Shown here piece by piece: positions 37,238 through 46,481 of a stretch of DNA of 64,000 nucleotides (position 1 is its first letter; each line of letters begins with the position of its first letter). A model generated the notes under the pieces. It was given only the letters and a program-made list of their open reading frames with translations. It searched no databases and was not told where the DNA came from. The stretch lies in assembly GCA_963792445.1 (NCBI GenBank), contig CAWBWO010000017.1:124001-188000 (forward strand). Reading direction: 5' to 3'. The DNA is from Rummeliibacillus sp963792445 (GTDB lineage: Bacteria > Bacillota > Bacilli > Bacillales_A > Planococcaceae). The position numbers and the translations under genes are program-made.

Positions 37238-37287
37238 AAAAAAAGCTACCATATTAGTAATTTTCCCACTAATATGACAGCTTTTTT
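37238..37287 (-). terminator. Terminator after recO
   Basis: AAAAAAGCT-AC-CATATTAGT pairs with ACTAATATG-AC-AGCTTTTTT across a 9-base loop; on the minus strand it ends in a T-run. It begins immediately after the recO stop. Confidence 0.88.
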
Positions 37288-38114
37288 TATTCAGGTTCAT
37301 TGTCTTTTTCATCTTGAGTTTTTTTCTCTTCTTGCTCAACTTTTTTCTTTTCAAAATGCGCATCAAATAACATAGGCGTTCTTTCTAATTGTTCGATAAA
37401 TGATCTGCTTTTGAATCGCATTCCTGTTTGCTCTTCGTATATGGTGGTAACAATTTTGCGGATAAAGTATTTTGTTTCTTTTTTTATATTTAGTTTACCA
37501 ATTTGATCAATTGGCACATTATAAAACATACGAATTAGTTTGACGTGTGTAGGTGTTAAGCGAATCAGATAAGGGTCTTGGTGAAAGCATCGATGGCATA
37601 AGAACCCCCCTTGTGTAAAGGAAAAAGCAAACTCGCCTTCTACTGCACCACAACTTGCACATGCATGTAAAACTGGTTGAACACCTGTGTAAGGAAGCAT
37701 TTTCCATTCTACAAACATCGCAATCGCTTCTGGATCATACCCCTCTTCAATTGCATGTAAACTTTGTGACAACACTTCAAATGCATAGGGCTCAGGTTTA
37801 TCTGATTCTACTAAACGGTCTACAATTTCAATAATATAGCTAGCATAGGCAGTTGTTACAATATCTTCTTGGATATGTCGCATGGATTCTAGTGGTTCCC
37901 CTTGTTGCAATGTCCCCATGCCACGACCTTGCTGGATCATGAAGATTCCATGAACAAAGGGTTGGCTAATTGCAGCTAGACGGCTTGAGGGCTTTTTCGC
38001 TCCTCTGGCCATAGCTGCAATTTTGCCAACCTCTCTTGTCATTAATGTGACGACTTTATTTGTCTCGCCATATGGTCGTGTTCTTAAGACAATGCCTTCC
38101 CATTTATTCAGCAA
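37287..38114 (-). CDS. recO: DNA repair protein RecO
   Basis: A 275-residue recombination mediator: N-terminal OB fold (1-80), then a helical domain with the zinc motif CASC...CHRC (about 150-175). It loads RecA with RecR on SSB-coated DNA. TTG start after AGGAAGTGAAG. A Glu/Lys-rich tail of 15 or so residues extends past the usual end. It follows era by 24 bases; the small yqzL seen here in B. subtilis is absent. Confidence 0.93.
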   Translation of the reverse strand: MLNKWEGIVLRTRPYGETNKVVTLMTREVGKIAAMARGAKKPSSRLAAISQPFVHGIFMIQQGRGMGTLQQGEPLESMRHIQEDIVTTAYASYIIEIVDRLVESDKPEPYAFEVLSQSLHAIEEGYDPEAIAMFVEWKMLPYTGVQPVLHACASCGAVEGEFAFSFTQGGFLCHRCFHQDPYLIRLTPTHVKLIRMFYNVPIDQIGKLNIKKETKYFIRKIVTTIYEEQTGMRFKSRSFIEQLERTPMLFDAHFEKKKVEQEEKKTQDEKDNEPE

Positions 38115-38138
38115 TTGTCTTCACTTCCTAAAATTTAA

Positions 38139-39050
38139 TTAGTATTCATCATCACGGTACCCGTAATCACGAAGTTGTGATGCTCGGTCACGCCAATCTT
38201 TTTGAACTTTTACCCACAGTTCTAAATAGACTTTACTACCAAGAAGTGTTTCGATATCTTTGCGTGCACGAGTACCGATTTCTTTAAGCAAAGCACCTCG
38301 TTTCCCAATGACAATCCCTTTTTGTGAATCACGTTCTACAATTATAGATGCATTAATACGAACTAAGTCTTTGCTTTCATCTTTTGCAATTTTTTCGATT
38401 TCAACTGCTATTGAGTGTGGCACTTCATCACGAGTTAGATGAAGCACTTTTTCTCGAATTAGTTCTGCAATGATAAACCGTTCTGGGTGATCTGTTACTT
38501 GATCTGCTGGGTAATATTGTGGGCCTTCTGGTAAATATTTTTTCAATGTATCGAGTAATTGTTGTACATTGTTCCCTTGAAGTGCCGAGATTGGGATAAT
38601 TTCAGCAAATTCAAATTCGGATTTATACGATTCAATAATTTCAAGTAACTCATCAGGATGTATGGCATCAATTTTATTGACAACTAAAAAGACAGGTGTT
38701 TTTGTGCCTTTCAACATTTCCATAACGTATTTGTCACCAGGACCCAATTTTTGAGTTGCATTGACCATAAACATAATAGCCTCAACTTCACGTAAAGCAT
38801 TTTTTGATACCTTTAACATGAACTCGCCAAGCTTATGCTTTGGTTTGTGAATCCCTGGTGTATCGATGAAAATCATTTGTGCATCATCCGTTGTATAAAC
38901 ACCTTGAACTTTGTTTCGAGTCGTTTGTGGTTTGTCACTCATAATGGCAATTTTTTGGCCAATTACATTATTTAAAAAAGTGGATTTTCCAACATTAGGT
39001 CGTCCAACAATAGTGACAAAACCTGATTTAAAGCTTTTATTTTCCTGCAT
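38139..39050 (-). CDS. era: GTPase Era
   Basis: A 303-residue ribosome-assembly GTPase. G1 GRPNVGKST, G3 DTPGIHKP and G4 NKID are in the N-terminal domain, and the C-terminal KH domain (about 200-300) has IVIGKRGALLKEIG for binding the 16S rRNA 3' end. Its start overlaps the cdd stop by 14 bases, a sign of tight coupling. Confidence 0.96.
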   Translation of the reverse strand: MQENKSFKSGFVTIVGRPNVGKSTFLNNVIGQKIAIMSDKPQTTRNKVQGVYTTDDAQMIFIDTPGIHKPKHKLGEFMLKVSKNALREVEAIMFMVNATQKLGPGDKYVMEMLKGTKTPVFLVVNKIDAIHPDELLEIIESYKSEFEFAEIIPISALQGNNVQQLLDTLKKYLPEGPQYYPADQVTDHPERFIIAELIREKVLHLTRDEVPHSIAVEIEKIAKDESKDLVRINASIIVERDSQKGIVIGKRGALLKEIGTRARKDIETLLGSKVYLELWVKVQKDWRDRASQLRDYGYRDDEY

Positions 39051-39444
39051 TCATTAAATCCTCCGGTGAAAAGGCGCCAGGTAGCAACTCTGCTACAGTT
39101 GTTTCTTGTACATCGCCTTTCATATTTGTTAAGTATACTGGCATATTGGGAGCACAAAATTCAGAGATTACTTGTCTACATGCACCACATGGAGCACAAG
39201 GACCATCTGTGTCAGCAACGATTGCAATTGCAGCAAACTCTCTTTCTCCTTCAGATACTGCCTTGAACATAGCTGTACGTTCTGCACAGTTCGTCATAGA
39301 ATAGCCTGAGTTTTCAATATTGCAGCCTTTATAAACTTTGCCATCAGCAGTTAATAATGCTGCACCAACTTTAAATTTTGAATATGGAACATAGGCTTTT
39401 TCTCTACCTTCTTTTGCAAGTTCCATTAACTTGTCTTTTTCCAT
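39037..39444 (-). CDS. cdd: Cytidine deaminase
   Basis: A 135-residue homotetrameric zinc enzyme that converts cytidine to uridine. NCAERTA supplies the first Cys and catalytic Glu, and PCAPCGACRQV the other Cys ligands. The gene sits between dgkA and era as in B. subtilis. GAGGTG precedes the ATG. Confidence 0.95.
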   Translation of the reverse strand: MEKDKLMELAKEGREKAYVPYSKFKVGAALLTADGKVYKGCNIENSGYSMTNCAERTAMFKAVSEGEREFAAIAIVADTDGPCAPCGACRQVISEFCAPNMPVYLTNMKGDVQETTVAELLPGAFSPEDLMNAGK

Positions 39445-39460
39445 TCAATACACCTCATAT

Positions 39461-39820
39461 CTATAAAAAATTAAACCATTTTGGTAAAAAGATAAGTATT
39501 CCGATTATAACACTGACACAGGCAAAAACCAATACAGCTCCTGCTGCGATGTCCTTTGCAGCCTTCGCTAGTGGATGTATTTCTTGCGATGCGAGGTCTA
39601 CCACTTTCTCAATAGCTGTATTCATCATTTCTAGTGATAACATTAATCCCATCACAATGACAAGGACCATCCATTCAATTCTAGATATGCCTGTAAATAC
39701 ACCTGCAACAATGACAATAAAGGCCATCATTAGGTCAAATCGGAAATTTTGTTGTTCCATTACTTGTTTTAACCCCTCAAGGGCATATTTAAAAGAACGG
39801 AAAAACCCACGAATGTCCAT
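39461..39820 (-). CDS. dgkA: Undecaprenol/diacylglycerol kinase DgkA
   Basis: A 119-residue integral membrane kinase with three helices. The motif LEMMNTAIEKVVDLASQEIHPLAKAAKDIAAGAVL is the active-site region of the family. In Gram-positives it phosphorylates undecaprenol, recycling the wall-lipid carrier. The ATG at 39820 directly follows the ybeY stop with no clear ribosome site, so translation is probably coupled. Confidence 0.9.
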   Translation of the reverse strand: MDIRGFFRSFKYALEGLKQVMEQQNFRFDLMMAFIVIVAGVFTGISRIEWMVLVIVMGLMLSLEMMNTAIEKVVDLASQEIHPLAKAAKDIAAGAVLVFACVSVIIGILIFLPKWFNFL

Positions 39821-39821
39821 A

Positions 39822-40295
39822 TTAATCACGTGTTAAGCCATAAGATTCTAATATCTCATCTTGCTTGCCGAACATCACTTTTTCATCTTCTGGTACCATA
39901 TGGTCATATCCTAAGAGATGAAGAAAGCCATGAACAGCAAGGAATCCTAATTCACGTTCAAACGAATGGCCATATTCTTCTGCTTGTTCTTTTGTACGGT
40001 CAATCGAGATAATGACATCACCCAAAATACGTGGCATCCCTTCAGCAATAATCGGTGTTTCTCCTTCTCCTATTTCTTCAAGAGCAAAGGAAATCACATC
40101 TGTTGGAGCATCTTTATGACGGTATTCACGATTAATCTCATGAATGGCCTCATTTGTGACGAAAGTAATTGAGATTTCTGTTCCATCTTCAATATTTTCT
40201 ACCTTTGCTGCATGTTGTAAAAGACTTTCTACTAATTCAATATCAGATTCCTTTACTTTTTCTGTTTCATCTAAAAAATCAATATTTAAACTCAA
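39822..40295 (-). CDS. ybeY: Endoribonuclease YbeY
   Basis: A 157-residue zinc-dependent endoribonuclease for 16S rRNA maturation and ribosome quality control. HGFLHLLGYDH carries the three His ligands. The TTG at 40295 has GGGAGGCAAAA and gives the same length and MSLxIDF start as B. subtilis YbeY; an ATG 63 bases earlier lies inside pgpH. Confidence 0.94.
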   Translation of the reverse strand: MSLNIDFLDETEKVKESDIELVESLLQHAAKVENIEDGTEISITFVTNEAIHEINREYRHKDAPTDVISFALEEIGEGETPIIAEGMPRILGDVIISIDRTKEQAEEYGHSFERELGFLAVHGFLHLLGYDHMVPEDEKVMFGKQDEILESYGLTRD

Positions 40296-40314
40296 AGTAT
40301 TTTGCCTCCCAGGC

Positions 40315-42444
40315 TTATTTTGGCTTAGGATATTCGATACGTGAATGGAAAATTCCATTTAATGTTTCACAAAAAACATTCTCTACTGTTATTAATTCTC
40401 GAAAAGAAAGATCACATTCATCAAATTGTCCATCCTGCAACTTATCTTGTACAATGTTGTGCACTAGCTGTTTAATTCCATCTGAAGTTGGATTCTTCAT
40501 CGAACGCACAGCTGCTTCTACACTGTCTGCTATACTTATTATAGCAATTTCTTTCGTTTGTGGCTTAGGTCCTGCATAACGATATGCAGATTCATCCACT
40601 TCAGCGTTCATTTCTGTTTCTTTATAATAAAAGAATTTCAATAAGCTTGTACCATGATGTTGTCTTGCTATATCGACAATTTCTTTTGGCATTTTATGTT
40701 GCTCTAATATTTTAGCACCATCTTCAGCATGTGCAATAATTATATCTTTACTAGTATTTGGAGGCAGTTGATCATGCGGATTAATCCCAGACATTTGATT
40801 TTCCACAAAAAAGCCAGGTCTTTTTGTTTTACCAATATCGTGATAATAACACCCAACTCTTGCAAGTAATCCGTTTGCTCCAATTGCTTCACATGCAGCA
40901 TCAGCTAAATTCGCTACCATGACACTATGGTGATATGTTCCTGGTGTCTCCATTAAAATTTTCTTAAGTAACGGATGATTTGGATTTGAGAGTTCCACAA
41001 GTCGATAAGTTGAGAGCATTCCAAATGCTGATTCAATAAACGGTTGTAGTCCTAAAGTTAAAGCGCCAGATAATATCGCAGAAGTAATCGCTGCAACGAA
41101 ATAATAGAGTAACTCTTTTGGTCCATAATTTGACTGTGAAAGAAGCAAATAAAACGCGATAAACGCGATATTGACAGCTGATACATAAAGACTGGTTGTC
41201 ATTAGATTGGATCTTTTTTGTTCATTACGCATGAAATAGATACTCGCAAGTCCTCCAAAGACAATATATAAAGATACTTCCATTTGTAAAACAGAAGAAT
41301 ACCCCTTCTGAAATACGATGCCTCCGATTGCTGCAGTCATCATTGTTGTAAGTATAGCGATTCGTTCATTAACAATCACTCTAATAAGCATTGATACAAC
41401 AGCTGCGGGAAATAAAAATCCAACAATGATGTCGAATTCACTAGATACTAAATCTAATAATTCCATTACAATAATGGCCGATAAATAAATGATCATGGTA
41501 ATGATTAAATTTCGTATTTTTACTTTTGTATCTGTCTTCCAATTATAGAATGCTGCATAAAAGAATGACATTTGTAACAGTACAAATAGTGCTAATCCTA
41601 TTATTGGTTTATTTGATTGCTTATTTGTCATCATACCGGTTATTTCTAGTTGGCGATAAACGTCGCGATCAATTACCTGCCCTTCTTGGACAATAATTTG
41701 CCCTTGCAATATCCTTGTAGGATCTACGCTTGCCTTTGCCTGTTCAATTCTTTGTTTCGTCTGCTCATCGTCTATCTTCTCAGTTTCTACTATCGAAGCT
41801 CTGGCAAACGGTATGGCAATTGAGCGAAGTATGTCTGGAATTAAAATACTTTCACGTACAGACTTTTCAACACTCGCTTTTGCATCGATTAGTTGTTCCT
41901 GACGAATTGGCTCTGATAATTTTTTTTCGACAATGGTTGATAATGCATCTCTGGTGTCAATCAAATCTTCTTCATCTTGAGATAACAAAGTGGAAAGTTC
42001 TTGATTTGTGAATCTTATAGTTTGTCCATTTGAATCGATCTTATCTAGCTTTTCATCTATGCTTTTAATTTCTTCTTCTAGTAACTTGTTTTGATTTGAT
42101 TTCTTTTTATCATTCTTTGAAGTATTCTTTACTTCTATTATGTAGTCGAAAGTGGATTTAATGATAGCCGCTTGGTTTTTTGCAACATCAGGTGAAAATG
42201 AATAGACAGGGCTTACTTCATTTGCAACTCTTTCTCTATCTTCTTCTGTTTTTTGTGTATCCTCTACTGTTTTGACCGAGCGGATTGTTTTGGGAGACAA
42301 TTGAAATAATTTGATGTCATAGTGCTCTGCCTCTATGTCTCTAACCATAAGGGAAAATTGTATAATGCCTGTTAATGCTAATATGCTTGCTAACAATAAA
42401 GGAAATCGTACATATTGGTGGAGTGTTTTTATGATATTAATCAC
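40315..42444 (-). CDS. pgpH: Cyclic di-AMP phosphodiesterase PgpH (YqfF)
   Basis: A 709-residue 7TM-HD protein: one N-terminal helix, a large outside domain (about 40-270), seven helices (about 275-475) and a cytoplasmic HD domain with YYHDIGKTKRP that hydrolyses c-di-AMP. HSVMVANLADAACEAIG is the preceding helix of the HD fold. The GTG at 42444 with GGGAGGTGG gives a length close to B. subtilis YqfF. Confidence 0.93.
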   Translation of the reverse strand: MINIIKTLHQYVRFPLLLASILALTGIIQFSLMVRDIEAEHYDIKLFQLSPKTIRSVKTVEDTQKTEEDRERVANEVSPVYSFSPDVAKNQAAIIKSTFDYIIEVKNTSKNDKKKSNQNKLLEEEIKSIDEKLDKIDSNGQTIRFTNQELSTLLSQDEEDLIDTRDALSTIVEKKLSEPIRQEQLIDAKASVEKSVRESILIPDILRSIAIPFARASIVETEKIDDEQTKQRIEQAKASVDPTRILQGQIIVQEGQVIDRDVYRQLEITGMMTNKQSNKPIIGLALFVLLQMSFFYAAFYNWKTDTKVKIRNLIITMIIYLSAIIVMELLDLVSSEFDIIVGFLFPAAVVSMLIRVIVNERIAILTTMMTAAIGGIVFQKGYSSVLQMEVSLYIVFGGLASIYFMRNEQKRSNLMTTSLYVSAVNIAFIAFYLLLSQSNYGPKELLYYFVAAITSAILSGALTLGLQPFIESAFGMLSTYRLVELSNPNHPLLKKILMETPGTYHHSVMVANLADAACEAIGANGLLARVGCYYHDIGKTKRPGFFVENQMSGINPHDQLPPNTSKDIIIAHAEDGAKILEQHKMPKEIVDIARQHHGTSLLKFFYYKETEMNAEVDESAYRYAGPKPQTKEIAIISIADSVEAAVRSMKNPTSDGIKQLVHNIVQDKLQDGQFDECDLSFRELITVENVFCETLNGIFHSRIEYPKPK

Positions 42445-42607
42445 TTTGCCACCTCCCATCTCTTTTATCATACCAATTGTCAGATTTATTTCCATAATTA
42501 TTTTGAATTAATTAGTAATTTTATTTTGTTTTTCCAGAAATAGACTTTAATCCTATCGCTTTTAAAATAAAAAATCAGAAGTACAGTTATGCACCTCTGA
42601 TTTTGCG

Positions 42608-43564
42608 TTATTTTTGTTGTTCGTATGCCTGAATGATTTTTGCAACGAGTGGATGTCTTACTACGTCCGCTTGTTCTAGGAATTTTATTTCTATATCTTT
42701 TACATGGCGCAATGTTTTTTCAGCACTTATTAGTCCTGATTTTGCTCCATGTGGTAAGTCTATTTGTGTTTCATCACCCGTGATTACCATTTTAGAGCCA
42801 AATCCTAAGCGGGTTAAAAACATTTTCATCTGTGCTTCGGTTGTGTTTTGAGCTTCATCTAATATGACAAAAGCATCGTCTAATGTACGTCCACGCATAT
42901 AAGCTAGAGGTGCAATTTCAATTGAGCCCCTTTCAATCATACGTGCAGTTTGTTCTGCACCTAGTACATCATGAAGAGCATCATATAAAGGTCTTAAATA
43001 AGGATCAACCTTTTCCTTTAAGTCCCCAGGTAAGAAACCTAGACTTTCACCAGCTTCAACTGCTGGTCTAGTCAAAATAATTCGCTTTACATGGCCATTT
43101 TTTAATGATTGAGTAGCCATTACAACTGCCAAATAGGTTTTCCCTGTTCCTGCAGGTCCGATACAAAAAACTAAATCTTTATGCCGAATCGCTTGAATAT
43201 ATTGTCTTTGACCGATTGTTTTTGCTCGAATAATTTTACCTTTTGTATTACGAGCAATGACTTCATCATAAAGCTCAGAAAAATATTCAATCGTGCCGTT
43301 TTTAGACATTTCAAGTGCTGATGCAACATCTCGTTGATTGATGTTAATTCCTTTACGAATTACTATTAATAATTGCTGTACTAAAAGACTGGCCTCTTTC
43401 TTATTTTCTTCTTCGCCAACAATGACAATAGAATCTCCTCTGGTAATCATTTGAATTTGGAAAGCTTCCTCGATTAATTTTAAATTGGCATCAGATATGC
43501 CAAGAAGCATGACTGCTTCATTAGGATCTTGCATTTGTAATTGAATTGGTTGTTGTTCTGTCAT
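42608..43564 (-). CDS. phoH: PhoH-family ATPase (YbeZ/PhoH)
   Basis: A 318-residue RNA-linked ATPase. An N-terminal KH-like part (to about 110) is followed by the PhoH domain with Walker A GPAGTGKT, FVILDEAQN and TGDETQIDLPHG. It works with YbeY in rRNA handling, and lies one gene from it. The start has AAGGAG. It follows yqfD by 11 bases. Confidence 0.93.
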   Translation of the reverse strand: MTEQQPIQLQMQDPNEAVMLLGISDANLKLIEEAFQIQMITRGDSIVIVGEEENKKEASLLVQQLLIVIRKGININQRDVASALEMSKNGTIEYFSELYDEVIARNTKGKIIRAKTIGQRQYIQAIRHKDLVFCIGPAGTGKTYLAVVMATQSLKNGHVKRIILTRPAVEAGESLGFLPGDLKEKVDPYLRPLYDALHDVLGAEQTARMIERGSIEIAPLAYMRGRTLDDAFVILDEAQNTTEAQMKMFLTRLGFGSKMVITGDETQIDLPHGAKSGLISAEKTLRHVKDIEIKFLEQADVVRHPLVAKIIQAYEQQK

Positions 43565-43575
43565 GCTCAGTCTCC

Positions 43576-44685
43576 TTAGTTAATCGCTTGTTTAATTGCT
43601 ATATTTTCATTCACTAAAAACAATACTTTCCCCTTAACTGTATCATTATCAATTGTAACATTCAAAAGTTTTTCACGCTTTACGACTGTTTTTGGTGGTA
43701 AGTCTTTTACATATTTTTGATGCAAAAGTGGTATTACGATATCCGATACTGTTTTTTCATCAAGCGTTATCTTTTTTTCGATTAATTCTTGCTGTAAGTA
43801 GACTTCACCTATTGATGAAAACCACTGAGGCAATTTTACAACTTTCCACTTATTATCATTCGTTTTTTCATTTGCCCATCTGAAATGATACGTTTTTTCT
43901 CCCATTGTTTGATAAGTAATATTCCTAGGCATCGTAAAATCTGATTCTATCCAGTAATCTGCGTAAACCTCACCTTCAGCACCGTACACAATATTTTCTT
44001 CACCGCGTTTTAAAAAACCTGATACCAACAAGTCTCCATTTTTTACTGCATCATTTTCTTCAACTACTCTTTCACCCTTTTGTAAATTAAAATGTGTAAT
44101 TACGCCACTTTTATTAGCGATTAAGTTGCCCTTTATTGATTGATCAGTTGTTTCATTTTCAATTATCGGTGCTGCAAGTGGCTCGAAAATCAGTTTACTC
44201 CCTCTTCGATGAATATGAACCCAAGCAAGATCTCGATGTTTTGATAAAATGGATTGCCTAATTTGAGTATCATCTGGTTTATTTCTTTTCATAAATGGCC
44301 CAAGTAAATGCATTTCATCTAGCGTCTCTGTTAATTGTTCTGTTTGCTCTGGTGTTGCATTTTCAACAGAAACTTGCCATATCCACTGAGAAAAGAAAAA
44401 AGGAATGACAAAAAGAATCGCTAATCCTGCGTAGACAATCCATTCTTTTCGTAATACTTGATCATCATCTAATGATTCAATCCGAAATGAAATACCATAT
44501 TTGTATCTTAGTTTTCTAATAGTCGGAAGGTGTTTCCGAATTGTTTGAAACGATACCTCATTTTCAGTGGTTATAAGATGACGCAATTCGATTTTGGATT
44601 TAGTCAGAGCACTCAAAAAAGCTGTGAGTCTCTTAGTTCGTTTGATACGAATTCGAACAATGCGGTATTCTCGACTTTTTTTCAT
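43576..44685 (-). CDS. yqfD: Sporulation protein YqfD
   Basis: A 369-residue membrane-linked sporulation protein. A basic N-terminal domain (1-90) precedes one membrane helix (about 92-112), and the rest lies outside the membrane. In B. subtilis yqfD is a mother-cell (sigma-E) gene required for efficient sporulation. It is paired with yqfC, 5 bases upstream. Confidence 0.9.
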   Translation of the reverse strand: MKKSREYRIVRIRIKRTKRLTAFLSALTKSKIELRHLITTENEVSFQTIRKHLPTIRKLRYKYGISFRIESLDDDQVLRKEWIVYAGLAILFVIPFFFSQWIWQVSVENATPEQTEQLTETLDEMHLLGPFMKRNKPDDTQIRQSILSKHRDLAWVHIHRRGSKLIFEPLAAPIIENETTDQSIKGNLIANKSGVITHFNLQKGERVVEENDAVKNGDLLVSGFLKRGEENIVYGAEGEVYADYWIESDFTMPRNITYQTMGEKTYHFRWANEKTNDNKWKVVKLPQWFSSIGEVYLQQELIEKKITLDEKTVSDIVIPLLHQKYVKDLPPKTVVKREKLLNVTIDNDTVKGKVLFLVNENIAIKQAIN

Positions 44686-44690
44686 ACTTC

Positions 44691-44930
44691 CTAATCCTCT
44701 ATTCTGGTTAGCTCAATTTTTTTTAAGTTTTCCATGTCAAGTGCCAACAATTCATCTCGGAGAAGCTTTACATGAAAAGAGTCTGCTTCAATCTTAATTC
44801 GATAATCTTCATGTAAAAAAATCATGTAGTGATCAGCAATCGTTTCAAGCATTAAATCTCCTCTGATTCTAATTGCTTGGAAGTTTTCAATTTCGATCAG
44901 AGGCATTACTTGAAATAGCCTTTTCGACAT
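44691..44930 (-). CDS. yqfC: Sporulation protein YqfC
   Basis: A 79-residue YabP/YqfC-family protein, a small beta-rich domain with IENFQAIRIRGDLMLETI. Members are made in the mother cell during sporulation and act with partners in the spore envelope. The ATG at 44930 has GAGGAGG; an upstream stretch belongs to the leader. It forms a pair with yqfD. Confidence 0.88.
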   Translation of the reverse strand: MSKRLFQVMPLIEIENFQAIRIRGDLMLETIADHYMIFLHEDYRIKIEADSFHVKLLRDELLALDMENLKKIELTRIED

Positions 44931-44980
44931 AAAAAACCTCCTCTCTTTTAAGCATATGCTCAAAGAGAGGAGTGCATGTG

Positions 44981-45424
44981 TCATCTTTTAGATTTGGGTG
45001 GTCCTAAAATTTCTGCCATTAAAAAGCTTTGAGCTAATTCATTCGAATTGCTTGGGAATTTCAGTCCAGAAGATGTATTTTTTTTAATTTCTGGTGCTTT
45101 CGTTTGCACTGCTTTTTGCATTAGAATCGAGCGTTCACTGGCATCACGCTCCGTACGTTCAAAAACTTTTGGCGACTCTACGTTTTTTGCCAATTGCGTC
45201 GCTCTTTTTTTTATTTCGTCTGATTGAGGAACTTTTTTCTCAATATCCTGTATGACTGTCTTCGTGTATTCTTCCACTTTTCGCAAAGTTTGGTCAATTT
45301 TTTTTGAATCCACTTTTTGCATTCTTCGTTTAATTGGTGGAGGTGTTTTTGAAGCTTCTTCACCTTTACTTTTTAAGAAATATCCGATCAATGAAGAAAT
45401 GATTAAGAAAATAATAGCTTCCAA
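44981..45424 (-). CDS. Membrane-anchored charged protein between floA and yqfC, unknown
   Basis: A 147-residue protein at the place where B. subtilis has yqfB. An N-terminal helix (about 1-20) could anchor it; the rest is Lys/Glu/Ser-rich and likely disordered or coiled coil, ending in NELAQSFLMAEILGPPKSKR. That end is more ordered and may bind a partner. TTG start with AAGGAGG at good spacing. No resemblance to YqfB that I can show. Context suggests a membrane-microdomain or sporulation link. Confidence 0.6.
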   Translation of the reverse strand: MEAIIFLIISSLIGYFLKSKGEEASKTPPPIKRRMQKVDSKKIDQTLRKVEEYTKTVIQDIEKKVPQSDEIKKRATQLAKNVESPKVFERTERDASERSILMQKAVQTKAPEIKKNTSSGLKFPSNSNELAQSFLMAEILGPPKSKR

Positions 45425-45457
45425 AAAACACAACCTCCTTTCTTATTAAACAACTTA

Positions 45458-46471
45458 TTAATCACTAGTTTTAGTATTGGTATTGGTATCATGACCATTT
45501 TGATTCATCTTACTAATGGATTCACGCATACCTGTATCCGCTTGTATGTTCTTGTAATTCACATAGTCCATAATTCCAATATTCCCTGAGCGCAAAGCTT
45601 CTGCCATTGCCATTGGCACTTCAGCCTCTGCTTCTACTACTTTCGCTTTCATTTCTTGAACTTTTGCAATCATTTCTTGTTCAGATGCAACCGCCATTGC
45701 ACGACGTTCTTCCGCTTTTGCTTGTGCTATGTTCTTATCTGCTTGAGCTTGCTCAATTTGAAGCTCTGCACCAATGTTTTTGCCCACATCTACATCCGCA
45801 ATGTCGATCGATAATATTTCAAATGCCGTTCCTGAATCTAAACCTTTTGATAATACGGTTTGTGAAATCGAGTCTGGATTTTCTAATACATCTGAATGAC
45901 TTTGTGAGCTACCAATCGTACTAACAATCCCCTCACCTACACGGGCAACAATTGTTTCTTCACCGGCACCACCGACTAATCGGTCGATATTTGCTCGTAC
46001 GGTTATACGTGCTTTTGCCTTTACTTCAATACCATTCATCGCAACCCCAGCTATAAATGGTGTTTCAATTACTTTAGGATTAACAGACATTTGAACTGCT
46101 TCTAATACGTCACGCCCTGCTAAATCGATCGCAGCACAACGTTCAAATGTTAGTGAAATATTAGCACGGTGCGCAGCAATTAACGCATTTACAACACGGT
46201 CTACATTACCACCTGCTAAATAGTGACTTTCTAATTGATTGATTGTTACAGGGAGACCAGCTTTATGTGCTTTAATTAAGGGATTTACAATACGAGAAGG
46301 TATAACTCGACGTAAACGCATTCCAATTAGTGTAAAGATACTTACTTTAACACCCGCAGCTAACGCAGAAATCCAAAGCGCAACTGGAACAAATGTAAAC
46401 AAAATCACTAGTGCTAAAAATACCACTACAATTCCTATAATTGTGAATATGAAACTACTTGTTAAAGCCAT
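45458..46471 (-). CDS. floA: Flotillin-like protein FloA (YqfA)
   Basis: A 337-residue flotillin-like scaffold of membrane microdomains. An N-terminal hairpin helix (about 5-50) anchors it, followed by an SPFH-like region and a long Ala/Glu/Gln coiled coil (about 225-290) with AQAKAEERRAMAVASEQE. A C-terminal Asn/Thr-rich tail varies among species. It follows nfeD by 10 bases, its usual partner. Confidence 0.95.
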   Translation of the reverse strand: MALTSSFIFTIIGIVVVFLALVILFTFVPVALWISALAAGVKVSIFTLIGMRLRRVIPSRIVNPLIKAHKAGLPVTINQLESHYLAGGNVDRVVNALIAAHRANISLTFERCAAIDLAGRDVLEAVQMSVNPKVIETPFIAGVAMNGIEVKAKARITVRANIDRLVGGAGEETIVARVGEGIVSTIGSSQSHSDVLENPDSISQTVLSKGLDSGTAFEILSIDIADVDVGKNIGAELQIEQAQADKNIAQAKAEERRAMAVASEQEMIAKVQEMKAKVVEAEAEVPMAMAEALRSGNIGIMDYVNYKNIQADTGMRESISKMNQNGHDTNTNTKTSD

Positions 46472-46481
46472 TTTATTCCTC

